Of a stretch of DNA of 64,000 nucleotides, positions 54,338-62,638 are shown piece by piece. A program made the position numbers and the translations under genes. The notes beneath the pieces were generated by a model. That model was given only the letters and a program-made list of their open reading frames with translations, was not told the DNA's origin and made no database searches. Positions within the stretch are counted from its first letter, which is position 1; every line of letters starts with the position of its first letter. Origin of the DNA: Carthagonibacter metallireducens (lineage in GTDB: Bacteria > Gemmatimonadota > Gemmatimonadetes > Palauibacterales > Palauibacteraceae); contig JAMJQQ010000036.1 in NCBI GenBank assembly GCA_023554445.1, forward strand, positions 65,721-129,720. The letters are read 5' to 3'.

Positions 54338-55936
54338 CTAAATCTCTTCCTCGCGCAGGATCGGATAGAGGATCACCTCGCGGATGGTGGTCTTGCCGGT
54401 CAGCAGCATCACGAGCCTGTCGATGCCCAGACCCAATCCGCCGGTTGGAGGCAATCCGTACTCGAGCGCCCGGACGTAATCACGATCCAGGCCCTGCGCC
54501 TCGGCGTCACCTCCGGCCCGGGCACGCGCCTGCTCGGCGAAGCGCTTCCACTGGTCTAATGGGTCGTTGAGCTCGCTGAACGCGTTCACCAGCTCGGTGC
54601 CCGCCACGATGACCTCGAATCGCTCGGCCAGTTCCGGATCGCCTCGCTTCGGCTTCGCCAGAGGGCTCATCTCGATCGGGTAATCGTAGATGATCGTCGG
54701 ATCGACGAGCTCGGGTTCGACCCACTCCGAGAAGACAGCGTCGAGCAGGCGGGTTCGATTCATGGAATCGGCATCATCGCGACCGGCCCTCTGGAGCCTC
54801 TCCGCGAGATCCGTCATATCGGCGGCTCGCGCATCGAATCCCGCGTGTCGCTCGATTGCCTCGAAGAACGTCACCCGTTCCCAGGGCGGCGACAGATCCA
54901 CCGTGTGTCCGTCCCACTCGATTCGATTCCCGCCGACGATCTCCTTCGCCGTCTCCGAGACCAGGCTCTCCGCCAGATCCATCATGGTCTCGTAGTCGGC
55001 CAGGGCCTGATACAGCTCGAGCATCGTGAATTCCGGATTGTGCGTCCGGTCGATTCCCTCGTTCCGGAAATTCTTGCCGATCTCGTATACCCTGTCGAGG
55101 GAACCCACGATCAGCCGCTTCAGGTAGAGCTCGTCCGCAATCCGCAGGTAGAGCTGGCGATCGAGGGTGTTGTGGTGCGTCGTGAACGGCCTTGCGAAAG
55201 CCCCACCGTACAGGGGCTGCAGGATCGGAGTCTCGACTTCGATGAATCCGGATTCGTCCAGGCGTCGCCTCAGAGAGGCGATTACACGCGCTCGGACCAG
55301 AAAGATCTCGCGGACCTCCGGGTTTACGGCCAGGTCCGCATACCGCTGGCGGTAGCGCGACTCCGTGTCGGCGAACCCGCTGTGGACGATTCTCTCGCCC
55401 GTCTCGTCTACCTCCACCTTTCCGTAAGGTAAGGGCCGAAGCGACTTGGAGAGCAGAGTCAGCCGATCGGCTCGAACGGTCACTTCCCCGGTCCGGGTCT
55501 CGAACAGCGGGCCTTCGACTCCAATCCAGTCGCCCAGGTCGAGAAGGTCGAGCAGCTGGGCATCTCTCTCACTCAGTTGCTGACGCTTGAAATACGCCTG
55601 AAGCCGGCCATTCCGGTCACCGAGATGCAGGAACGCGCTCTTGCCCATGTCCCTCAGGGATTCAATCCTGCCGGCGACACGCACCGTCGGGCCTTCTCCC
55701 TCGCCCGGCCAGGCCTCGCGCGCCGCCGTCAGGTCGTGGCTCGAATCCCAGCCGTAGGCGTAAGGCTCGAATCCGAGCTCCCGCAACCGGGCGAGCTTCG
55801 TCCAGCGGTCCCGGATCGGCTTGGGACGCGCTGGCGCCTCGTACCACTGCTCGATCGGCAGGTCGTCTCTGAGGCCGATCCCCGTCGGGTCGGCATCGCC
55901 TGTCGCGCCCGCATCCCCGATGCTGCCGTCCGTCAT
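54338..55936 (-). CDS. lysS: Lysyl-tRNA synthetase (class II)
   Basis: A 532-residue LysRS that charges tRNA-Lys. After an N-terminal extension of ~35 residues comes an OB-fold anticodon domain (TVRVAGRIESLRDMGKSAFLHLGD), then the class II core with motif 2 FRNEGIDRTHNPEFTMLE (about residues 285-302) and motif 3 PPTGGLGLGIDRLVMLLTG near the C-terminus. Length is slightly above E. coli LysS (505). It overlaps the prfB stop by four bases. Confidence 0.97.
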   Translation of the reverse strand: MTDGSIGDAGATGDADPTGIGLRDDLPIEQWYEAPARPKPIRDRWTKLARLRELGFEPYAYGWDSSHDLTAAREAWPGEGEGPTVRVAGRIESLRDMGKSAFLHLGDRNGRLQAYFKRQQLSERDAQLLDLLDLGDWIGVEGPLFETRTGEVTVRADRLTLLSKSLRPLPYGKVEVDETGERIVHSGFADTESRYRQRYADLAVNPEVREIFLVRARVIASLRRRLDESGFIEVETPILQPLYGGAFARPFTTHHNTLDRQLYLRIADELYLKRLIVGSLDRVYEIGKNFRNEGIDRTHNPEFTMLELYQALADYETMMDLAESLVSETAKEIVGGNRIEWDGHTVDLSPPWERVTFFEAIERHAGFDARAADMTDLAERLQRAGRDDADSMNRTRLLDAVFSEWVEPELVDPTIIYDYPIEMSPLAKPKRGDPELAERFEVIVAGTELVNAFSELNDPLDQWKRFAEQARARAGGDAEAQGLDRDYVRALEYGLPPTGGLGLGIDRLVMLLTGKTTIREVILYPILREEEI

Positions 55937-57046
55937 GCCCCGGACTCTCCCTTTCTCCGCAGATAAGCCTCGATGAAGGTGTCGATATCACCGTCCAGCA
56001 CGCCCTGCGCGTTACCGACTTCCACATCGGTCCGGTGGTCCTTGACCATCGTGTAAGGCTGCAGCACGTACGACCGGATCTGGTTGCCCCAGGCGATGTC
56101 CGTCTTCGATTGCTCGAGCTTCTGACGTTCGGCTTCCTTCTCCTCCTGGGCCCGCTGGTAGAGCGCTGCCAGGAGCATCTTCATGGCTTTCGCCCGGTTC
56201 TTGTGCTGGCTGCGTTCCTGCTGACAGGACACCACGATCCCCGTCGGCTCGTGCGTGATCCGGACGGCCGAGTCGGTCTTGTTCACGTGCTGCCCGCCGG
56301 CCCCCGAGGCGCGGTAGGTGTCGATGCGGAGATCTCCCTCGTCGATCTCGATCTCCACGTCGTCTTCCACCACCGGGTAGACGAATACCGAGGCGAAAGA
56401 GGTGTGCCGCCGACCCTGCGCATCGAAGGGAGATATACGCACCAGGCGGTGCACCCCGTTCTCGGCTGTCAGATAGCCATACGCGTGGTCGCCCGTTATC
56501 TCGAGGGCGGCGGACTTGATGCCGGCCTCGTCACCCGGAATCAGGTCCAGGACCTCAACCTTCCACCCGCGCTGTTCGGCAAAGCGTGAGTACATGCGGA
56601 CGAGCATCTCGGCCCAGTCCTGCGACTCCGTACCACCAGCGCCCGGGTGCACCGTGAGGATGGCATCGCGGTGGGCATCGGGACCTCGAAGCATGTTGCG
56701 GAACTCGAGCTTCGCCAGCTCGCGCGCCGCCTCCTCCACTTCCGTCTCGATTTCCGACTCGAGTTCGGCTTCGTCCGAGTCGGCGAGCAGGCTCGCCATT
56801 TCGAGCAGATCGTCCACGCGCCCCGAGAGAGACGACCAGGGCTCGGTCCAGGCCTTCAGCGCCTTCGAGCGATCTATGACCGCGCGTGCGTCTTCCTGAT
56901 TGTCCCAGAAACCCTGGCTGGCCATCTTCGCATCGAGCGCCTCGAGTTCCAGCGCCTTCGCGTCGATGTCAAAGGAACCCCCTGAGCTCGTCGAGACGTG
57001 CGCGCTGCTCTTCGAGCCTCTGAAGGCTGGCTTCCGATACGGCCAT
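55933..57046 (-). CDS. prfB: Peptide chain release factor 2 with programmed +1 frameshift
   Basis: RF2 that reads UGA and UAA. The gene is in two frames: 25 codons from ATG at 57046 end at an in-frame TGA (56969-56971), and a +1 shift at CTT-TGA-C gives the remaining 345 residues, for about 370 in all. The shift signal is canonical: the internal Shine-Dalgarno AGGGGG (56978-56983) lies just upstream of the slip. Downstream are the SPF anticodon-like motif in RISPFDAQG, and the GGQ peptidyl-hydrolysis motif in GAGGQHVNKTD. This autoregulates RF2 levels. The N-terminus reads MAVSEASLQRLEE. Confidence 0.97.
56969..56983 (-). promoter_or_regulatory. prfB +1 programmed frameshift signal
   Basis: On the - strand, AGGGGG (an internal Shine-Dalgarno) precedes GTTCCTTTGAC, where the P-site CTT slips to TTT and the ribosome passes the TGA at codon 26. 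The same codon position is used in E. coli prfB. When RF2 is scarce, the stop is read slowly and shifting rises. Confidence 0.95.
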
Positions 57047-57076
57047 TTCGCTGGTGCTCCTCGCGGGGATGAAACA

Positions 57077-57101
57077 GGGGTCTCCGCTCGGCGAAGACCC
57101 C
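57077..57101 (-). terminator. Hairpin between rnr and prfB
   Basis: GGGGTCT at 57077-57083 pairs perfectly with AGACCCC at 57095-57101 (loop 11). It starts 14 bases after the rnr stop and ends 31 bases before the prfB start. On the - strand the stem is followed by TGTTTC, a partial T tract. A terminator or attenuator is plausible. Confidence 0.6.
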
Positions 57102-57114
57102 GAATCGGCCGAGT

Positions 57115-59262
57115 CTAGCCCGAGCCACGACCAGGGTCAAGCGGTCCGTCCAGCAGATCGAGATCGATCTCACGGTTTTCCGGATCCACCCGCACGACCT
57201 GAACCCGGACCCTGTCCCCGAGCCGGAGTCGCCGCCGACTTCCTCGACCCGTAAGAGTGAACGTCTCGGCGTCGAAAACATAATAGTCATCGACGAGCGA
57301 ACTGACCCGGATGAGGCCCTCGGCGAGGACTTCGTCCATCATCACGAAGAGCCCGAACCCCGTCACCCCGCTGATCGTTCCCTCGAATTCGTCGCCGAGG
57401 TGACGCTCCATGTAGCGGATCGTCATCAGCTCGATCGACTCCCGCTCCGCGGCCTCCGCTCTCCGCTCCCTGACCGAACAGTGACGTGCGATCGTCTCGA
57501 GATCATCTCTGGTCAGCCGGGACCGTCCGGCACGTCCCTCGATCCAGCCCGTCACGACCCGGTGAACATGAAGGTCCGGATACCGCCGGATCGGTGACGT
57601 GAAGTGGGAGTACGCCTCCGACGCCAGTCCGAAGTGGCCGCGATTGTCGCCCGAGTATCGAGCCTGCTTCATGCTGCGGAGCGCGACGACGGAGACCAGA
57701 TACTCGCGCCGTGTGCCACTCTGCGATTCCACGAGGTCGGCGATGTCGCGGGGGCGGATCTGGCCCTCGGGAAGCGGGTGACCGAGGGGGCGGGCGAGGG
57801 ATCGGAGCCCCTCCAGACGGTCCTCGGACGGCGGCTCGTGATTCCGGAACAGGATGGGGAGATCTTCCTCTTCCCCCAGTCGTGCGATTGTCTCGTTGGC
57901 GAGGATCATCAGATCCTCGATCAACCTGTGGGCCTCGAGTCGCTCGCGTGGCGCGATAGCGACAGGCTCTCCCTGCTCGTCCAGCTCGACTTTCGCCTCG
58001 GGCATCGCGAAGTCGATGGCGCCGGCCTCGAAGCGGGCATCTCGCAGGTTTCCGGCGAAGCGGGACAGCTGCTGAAGACTCCGGGTCAGAGGATCCTGAT
58101 CGAGCCTTCCCGCCGCAGCCCCATCCAGCCTCGACTGCGCCTGCTCGTACGAGAGACGGTGGGCGCTCCGAATCACACCGCGTACGATCCTGCTTTCTCC
58201 GACCCGCCCTTCCCCGTTCACACGGAACAGCACCGAAACGACGAGGCGGTCCTCACCCGGAACCAGTGAACAGATGCTGTTCGACAGCGCTTCGGGGAGC
58301 ATAGGGACGACACGATCTACCAGGTACACACTGGTCGCCCGCTCAGCTCCCTCGCGGTCCACGGCACTACCCCGCTTGACGTAGAACGACACGTCTGCGA
58401 TGTGGACGCCGACCTCGAGCGTCCCGTCGTCGAGTTCCCGGACCGACACGGCATCATCGTGGTCACGTGCATCGGCCGGGTCGATCGTGTAGACGAGTTG
58501 ATCGCGGAAGTCCTCCCGACCGTCGAGGTCTTCCGGCCGTATCCCACGGCGCGCGATTCGCTCTGCCTCGCGCTCCACGCGGTCGGGAAACTCCAGCGGA
58601 AGCTGATGCCCGAACAGGATGGAGAGGACCGCCACGCCCGGTTCCTCGGGTCGGCCGAGAATCCGCGTCACCCGGCCAATGGGACGCGGACCTCGCGCAC
58701 CCCAGTCCTCGATCTCCACAAGGACGACCTGCCCGGCCTCGGCCCCGCCGCTGCGGTCCTGCGGAACCAGGACATCCGTCGTCAGTGGCGGTTCCTGCGC
58801 GACGACGTAACCCTGGCCCTTCTGCCTGTGATAGATCCCGACCACTTGTGATACCGCCCGCTCGAGAACCCGGACGATGCGCCCCTCCGGATTGCGTCCG
58901 CGCGGCCGACGATCGATCCGGACCACGACCCGGTCTCCGTCCTGCGCCGTCTCCAGATCGCGGGCCGGCACGAAGACATCCTCGGAACCGGCGTCATCGG
59001 GAATGACGAATCCGTCCCCCGAGCGGGTGACCTGAAGCCTGCCGCTGGCCGCTTCAAACTGTGCCGGCAGCCCATAACGGCCCTTCCGCTGCCGGAACAG
59101 CAGTGCGTCGCCTTCCATCTCCCGGAGGAGCCTTCGAAATGAGCGATAATTCTCGGAATCTACGCCCAGAGCCCGCGCCAGCTCACGCGCCGTGAGAGGA
59201 CGCTTCGGGTGATCGGTCAGATAAGTGAGCACCTGCTGTCGAGTGACGGGCGAGTCAGGCAT
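57115..59262 (-). CDS. rnr: Ribonuclease R
   Basis: A 715-residue 3'-5' exoribonuclease that degrades structured RNA and helps in stress and cold. An N-terminal HTH (RPLTARELARALGV), cold-shock domains, the RNB catalytic motif IDPADARDHDDAVSV (about residues 270-284, clustered aspartates) and a C-terminal S1 domain (GTISGVTGFGLFVMMDEVLAEGLI) are visible in order. ASEAYSHFTSPIRRYPDL is a family signature. The ending is short and Gly/Arg-rich. It follows the PorV/Q gene after 18 bases. Confidence 0.97.
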   Translation of the reverse strand: MPDSPVTRQQVLTYLTDHPKRPLTARELARALGVDSENYRSFRRLLREMEGDALLFRQRKGRYGLPAQFEAASGRLQVTRSGDGFVIPDDAGSEDVFVPARDLETAQDGDRVVVRIDRRPRGRNPEGRIVRVLERAVSQVVGIYHRQKGQGYVVAQEPPLTTDVLVPQDRSGGAEAGQVVLVEIEDWGARGPRPIGRVTRILGRPEEPGVAVLSILFGHQLPLEFPDRVEREAERIARRGIRPEDLDGREDFRDQLVYTIDPADARDHDDAVSVRELDDGTLEVGVHIADVSFYVKRGSAVDREGAERATSVYLVDRVVPMLPEALSNSICSLVPGEDRLVVSVLFRVNGEGRVGESRIVRGVIRSAHRLSYEQAQSRLDGAAAGRLDQDPLTRSLQQLSRFAGNLRDARFEAGAIDFAMPEAKVELDEQGEPVAIAPRERLEAHRLIEDLMILANETIARLGEEEDLPILFRNHEPPSEDRLEGLRSLARPLGHPLPEGQIRPRDIADLVESQSGTRREYLVSVVALRSMKQARYSGDNRGHFGLASEAYSHFTSPIRRYPDLHVHRVVTGWIEGRAGRSRLTRDDLETIARHCSVRERRAEAAERESIELMTIRYMERHLGDEFEGTISGVTGFGLFVMMDEVLAEGLIRVSSLVDDYYVFDAETFTLTGRGSRRRLRLGDRVRVQVVRVDPENREIDLDLLDGPLDPGRGSG

Positions 59263-59280
59263 GCGGTCCCCTCCTGCGCC

Positions 59281-60297
59281 TCAGAAACCGTAGCCGACGG
59301 ACAGTTGAAGAGGTGTGCCCGACGCGAAGCGAGCGAAGTCGTTGAAGGCATAGCCGAGATCCAGGACGAGGCCCGAATAGCGGATCCCCAGACCGATCGT
59401 CGGGCCGGATCTGCCTTCGCTGGAAGCGGCGTAGCCCCCGCGAATCAGAAGCAGATCGCGCCAGCCGAGTTCGGCGCCGAGGTGAGCATCGAAGTCGTCG
59501 AACTCGCTCAAGGTCTGCTGAAGATCGACGCGGACCAGCAGATCGAGATCGCCCTCGAGCCAGGCGTCCGGGGACTGGAACAGCGCGGGAAGATCAGCTT
59601 CGACGCCTAACCGCAAACGGGTTGGAAGCGGATCCGCCGGACCGTCCGCGTAGCCGATGCCTGCTCCCAGGTTCCGGACCAGGAGACCTCCCCTCAGAGC
59701 CCGGTTCCCGGAGAGACTCGCGACGGCCCCGATGTCGAACGCACTTCCCGTGGATGTCTCGTCGAGGGAGCCGCAGGCAATCGAGCATGAGGCCGACAAT
59801 CGGAGCAGCTTCCAGCTCGCACCCAGATCGAGCCAGTCGAGGACGGGGTACCCGGCCGAGAGAACGAACGCCGTCTGCGCGGGTTCGATCTCGCCCAGCG
59901 GGTTGTTGCTCCCATCGCGGGCTTCGATGGTACCCAGGTCGTAATGGAGGACCGTTAGACCCGCTCGCACCCGGCCGACAGCGAGGACGCCACCCAGAAC
60001 GCGCGAAGAGGCGGCGAAGTCCTCACCGCCCATGAGGTAGAGTGCGCTGCCTTCGAGGCCCGCGATCGAGGCCGGATTCCACAGCGAACCCTCTATGTCT
60101 CCCCGCGCCGAACTCACGGCCCCACCGAGGCCGACCGAGCGAGCGCCGACCGGCACGAGCAGGAAGGTGGCGGTTTCCGCCGCGGAACTCCGGTCGCTGC
60201 GCTCGATCTCGGTTCCCACGCTCTGCCCGGCAGCGCTGGAGGCGGAGATCGACAGGAGTAGCAAACCAGACCAGGCTCTAATAGGGCTCCGCCTCAT
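59281..60297 (-). CDS. PorV/PorQ-family outer-membrane beta-barrel protein
   Basis: A 338-residue exported protein. A signal peptide (to about residue 25) precedes the family start TFLLVPVGARSVGLGGAVSSARGDIEGSLWNPASIAGL, where RSVGLGGAV...NPA is diagnostic of the PorV/PorQ group. Alternating strands fill the rest, ending LQLSVGYGF with the terminal Phe of outer-membrane barrels. PorV is part of type IX secretion in Bacteroidetes, but no other T9SS gene is seen here, so another role is likely. The ATG overlaps the Trm112 gene by 20 bases. Confidence 0.85.
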   Translation of the reverse strand: MRRSPIRAWSGLLLLSISASSAAGQSVGTEIERSDRSSAAETATFLLVPVGARSVGLGGAVSSARGDIEGSLWNPASIAGLEGSALYLMGGEDFAASSRVLGGVLAVGRVRAGLTVLHYDLGTIEARDGSNNPLGEIEPAQTAFVLSAGYPVLDWLDLGASWKLLRLSASCSIACGSLDETSTGSAFDIGAVASLSGNRALRGGLLVRNLGAGIGYADGPADPLPTRLRLGVEADLPALFQSPDAWLEGDLDLLVRVDLQQTLSEFDDFDAHLGAELGWRDLLLIRGGYAASSEGRSGPTIGLGIRYSGLVLDLGYAFNDFARFASGTPLQLSVGYGF

Positions 60298-60445
60298 CGA
60301 TCAGCAGGATCGGGATGTCATCCTCGATGCGGTAGACCAGCCTGCAACTCGGACAGCGCAACTGCTGCTCCTCGTCCAGGTACTCCAGTTCGCCGCGGCA
60401 CTTGGGGCAAACCAGGATCTCGAGAAGTTGGGGGTCGAGAGACAT
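60278..60445 (-). CDS. Trm112/YcaR-family small zinc-ribbon protein
   Basis: A 55-residue protein with ATG at 60445, two bases after the era stop, and stop TAG at 60278-60280. Two Cys pairs are seen, CPKC (about residues 13-16) and CPSC (31-34), and the family start LDPQLLEILVCPKCRGEL matches Trm112/YcaR. These proteins assist methyltransferases or LPS enzymes in other bacteria. Its end overlaps the PorV/Q start by 20 bases. Small but well supported. Confidence 0.88.
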   Translation of the reverse strand: MSLDPQLLEILVCPKCRGELEYLDEEQQLRCPSCRLVYRIEDDIPILLIDEAEPY

Positions 60446-60447
60446 TC

Positions 60448-61398
60448 TCACACTTTCCGCGAGGGTACGGGGTACCCGAGCAGCTTAAGACGGGCCGGAT
60501 TTCTGCGCCAGTTGTGCAGCACCTTGACCCGGAGGTCCAGGTATACGCGAGCCTCCACCATTGACTCCAGTTTCCGTCTGGCCGAGGTCCCGATGCGTCG
60601 AATCATCGAACCGCCTTTTCCGATCACCATCCCTTTTTGCGAGTCTCGCTCCACGAAGATGGTCGCGCCGATATAGATCGGCTCCTCGGCTTCCCGGAAC
60701 TCCTCGATCCCGACCGCGATGCTGTAAGGCAGTTCCTGTCCCAGCTCCTCGAAGCACGTCTCGCGCACGAGTTCTGCCGCGAAAAACCGCAGCGGTGCCG
60801 TTGCGACTTCATCCTCGGGATAGAGAAGCGGTCCTGCCGGAAGCGCGTTCAGCACCGCGGAGCGCAGTGGCTCGACACCTTCTGCACGGACGGCCACGGT
60901 GGCGTGCAGCGAGAGCCAGGCTCCTGTCCGTTCGAATTCGGATCGAAGGCCCGACAGCTCCTCCGCTTCCAATCGATCCGTCTTGTTCAAACACAGTATG
61001 GACGGCACGCCGGGGGGGGCTCGCCAGTCGGTCGCATGAGCCACGCTTCGCGGATAGCCCACGTCGACCACGTGAAGGATGAGGTCGGCATCGACCGCTG
61101 CCGCTTCGGCCTCCTCTCGCATTCGCTCCTGCAACAGGTAGCGAGGCTTCAGCAGTCCGGGCGTGTCGACGAATACGGCCTGGTGCCCGTCATCCGTGTA
61201 TATGGCGAGCATTCGCTGCCGGGTCGTCTGGGCCTTCGCGGTAACGATCGACAGCTTCTGGCCGACGAGAGCGTTCACGAGTGTGGACTTCCCCACGTTG
61301 GGAAGCCCGATCACGGCCACGAATCCGGACCGGAATCCACTGTCTTCTCCGTGCATCGCTCTGCGGGGCTCGCCCGAACCTTCAGACTCTCCGATCAT
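60448..61398 (-). CDS. era: GTPase Era
   Basis: A 316-residue Era that binds 16S rRNA during 30S assembly. GTPase motifs are GLPNVGKSTLVN, DTPG, and LNKTD; the C-terminal KH domain has FVERDSQKGMVIGKGGSMIRRIG. The ATG at 61398 is chosen (14 codons before a second ATG); the long open frame further upstream runs through the divergent gene's leader. Typical Era is ~300 residues, so the short N-terminal extension is plausible. It faces the + strand GT87-like gene across a 79-base gap. Confidence 0.95.
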   Translation of the reverse strand: MIGESEGSGEPRRAMHGEDSGFRSGFVAVIGLPNVGKSTLVNALVGQKLSIVTAKAQTTRQRMLAIYTDDGHQAVFVDTPGLLKPRYLLQERMREEAEAAAVDADLILHVVDVGYPRSVAHATDWRAPPGVPSILCLNKTDRLEAEELSGLRSEFERTGAWLSLHATVAVRAEGVEPLRSAVLNALPAGPLLYPEDEVATAPLRFFAAELVRETCFEELGQELPYSIAVGIEEFREAEEPIYIGATIFVERDSQKGMVIGKGGSMIRRIGTSARRKLESMVEARVYLDLRVKVLHNWRRNPARLKLLGYPVPSRKV

Positions 61399-61477
61399 GG
61401 TGCGAAGCTTGCCGGTTGGAGCGGGATGAACAAGTCCGAGGTAGTTCCACGCGTTTTCAGAGCGGGGAGGTCGCCGG

Positions 61478-62638
61478 GTGCCGGGAATTGAGGGCGAGTC
61501 GGTTTCGAATCGGTCGTTGAGGACCGGAGCACTCGCTGTCGCTGCTGCCCTGATCGCTCTCGTGGCGGTTTGGCTGCTTTCCGGGTCCGCCCCGCCGTAC
61601 ATGAACGATTTCCTCGCGTACTGGGCCGTGGGACGGCTGCTCCTGGAAGGCGGCAATCCCTACGATGCAGCCGCGATCCTCGAATTGCAGCGGGAGCTCG
61701 GATCACGTTTCGTCGAGCCGGGCGTAGTAAGGAATCCTCCCTGGACGCTGCCGCTGCTGCTACCCTTCGCCGCGCTCCCGTTCGGCGCCGGCTGGTATGC
61801 GTGGGCGGTTGCACAGATCGCGCTGATCGGTGTCTGTGCCGCGACATTGTGGAGGCTGTTTGAGGGCAGCGCGCGCCCGTCCGTTGCGATCACCCTGACC
61901 TTTCTGTTTCCTCCTGCCGTATTCGTCGCCCTCGGGGGACAGATCGGGGGTGTCCTCCTTCTCGGCCTGACGGGATTCACGGTCGCTGTCGAGAAGCGCA
62001 GAGACCTCGTGGCCGGGCTGTTCCTCTCTCTGCTGACGCTCAAGCCGCACCTGCTGCTGCCATTCGGCGTAATCGTGCTGCTCTGGAGCTGGCACGAGCG
62101 GAGGTATTTGCACCTGATCGGAGCGGCGGTCGGTTGCGCCGTCGGTTTCATGGTGGCCCTTGTCCTCCAACCCGAGATTTTCGGACAGTATCTCGAGTTC
62201 GCCAGGGCCGAGGTCCCCGAGGAGGACGTCGTGTCGACCCCCGGGGCGGCGCTCAGACAGCTGATCGGGTTTCGTCACTTCTGGGCACAGTGGATTCCGG
62301 CAGCCCTCGGGATCGTTTGGGCAATCTCGCACTATCATCGACGATCGAACGGATGGAGCTGGAAAGCCGAGCTTCCGCAACTGGCCGCGGTCTCCTGGCT
62401 GGCGGCCCCCTACGGCTGGGTCTATGACATGGTGCTGCTGGTTCCGGCGGTCCTGGATGGTGCGGTCAGACTCGAAGGCCAATCGGACGCTGCCGCCGTG
62501 CGCCGGACATTTCTCGTTTACGTCATGCTGTGCCTCCTCGTCTGGATCCAGCAGCTATGGTTCGGTTCCGGGGTGGTTCACGCCTGGGTAGGCTTCGCGG
62601 TACTGGGGGGCTGGCTCTGGATTCGGAGCCGCACATGA
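61478..62638 (+). CDS. GT87-like (DUF2029) membrane glycosyltransferase, copy 1
   Basis: A 386-residue polytopic protein with about nine hydrophobic helices. The first loop carries MNDFLAYWAVGRLLLEGGNPYDAAAIL with the Asp typical of GT-C catalytic sites. The second has VRNPPWTLPLLLPFAALPFG, and LALGGQIGG-like FVALGGQIGGVLL and LTLKPHLLLPFG are shared with its neighbour. DUF2029/GT87 enzymes include mycobacterial mannosyltransferases that use polyprenyl-phosphate mannose. The GTG at 61478 is used. It lies divergently from era. Confidence 0.8.
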   Translation: MPGIEGESVSNRSLRTGALAVAAALIALVAVWLLSGSAPPYMNDFLAYWAVGRLLLEGGNPYDAAAILELQRELGSRFVEPGVVRNPPWTLPLLLPFAALPFGAGWYAWAVAQIALIGVCAATLWRLFEGSARPSVAITLTFLFPPAVFVALGGQIGGVLLLGLTGFTVAVEKRRDLVAGLFLSLLTLKPHLLLPFGVIVLLWSWHERRYLHLIGAAVGCAVGFMVALVLQPEIFGQYLEFARAEVPEEDVVSTPGAALRQLIGFRHFWAQWIPAALGIVWAISHYHRRSNGWSWKAELPQLAAVSWLAAPYGWVYDMVLLVPAVLDGAVRLEGQSDAAAVRRTFLVYVMLCLLVWIQQLWFGSGVVHAWVGFAVLGGWLWIRSRT

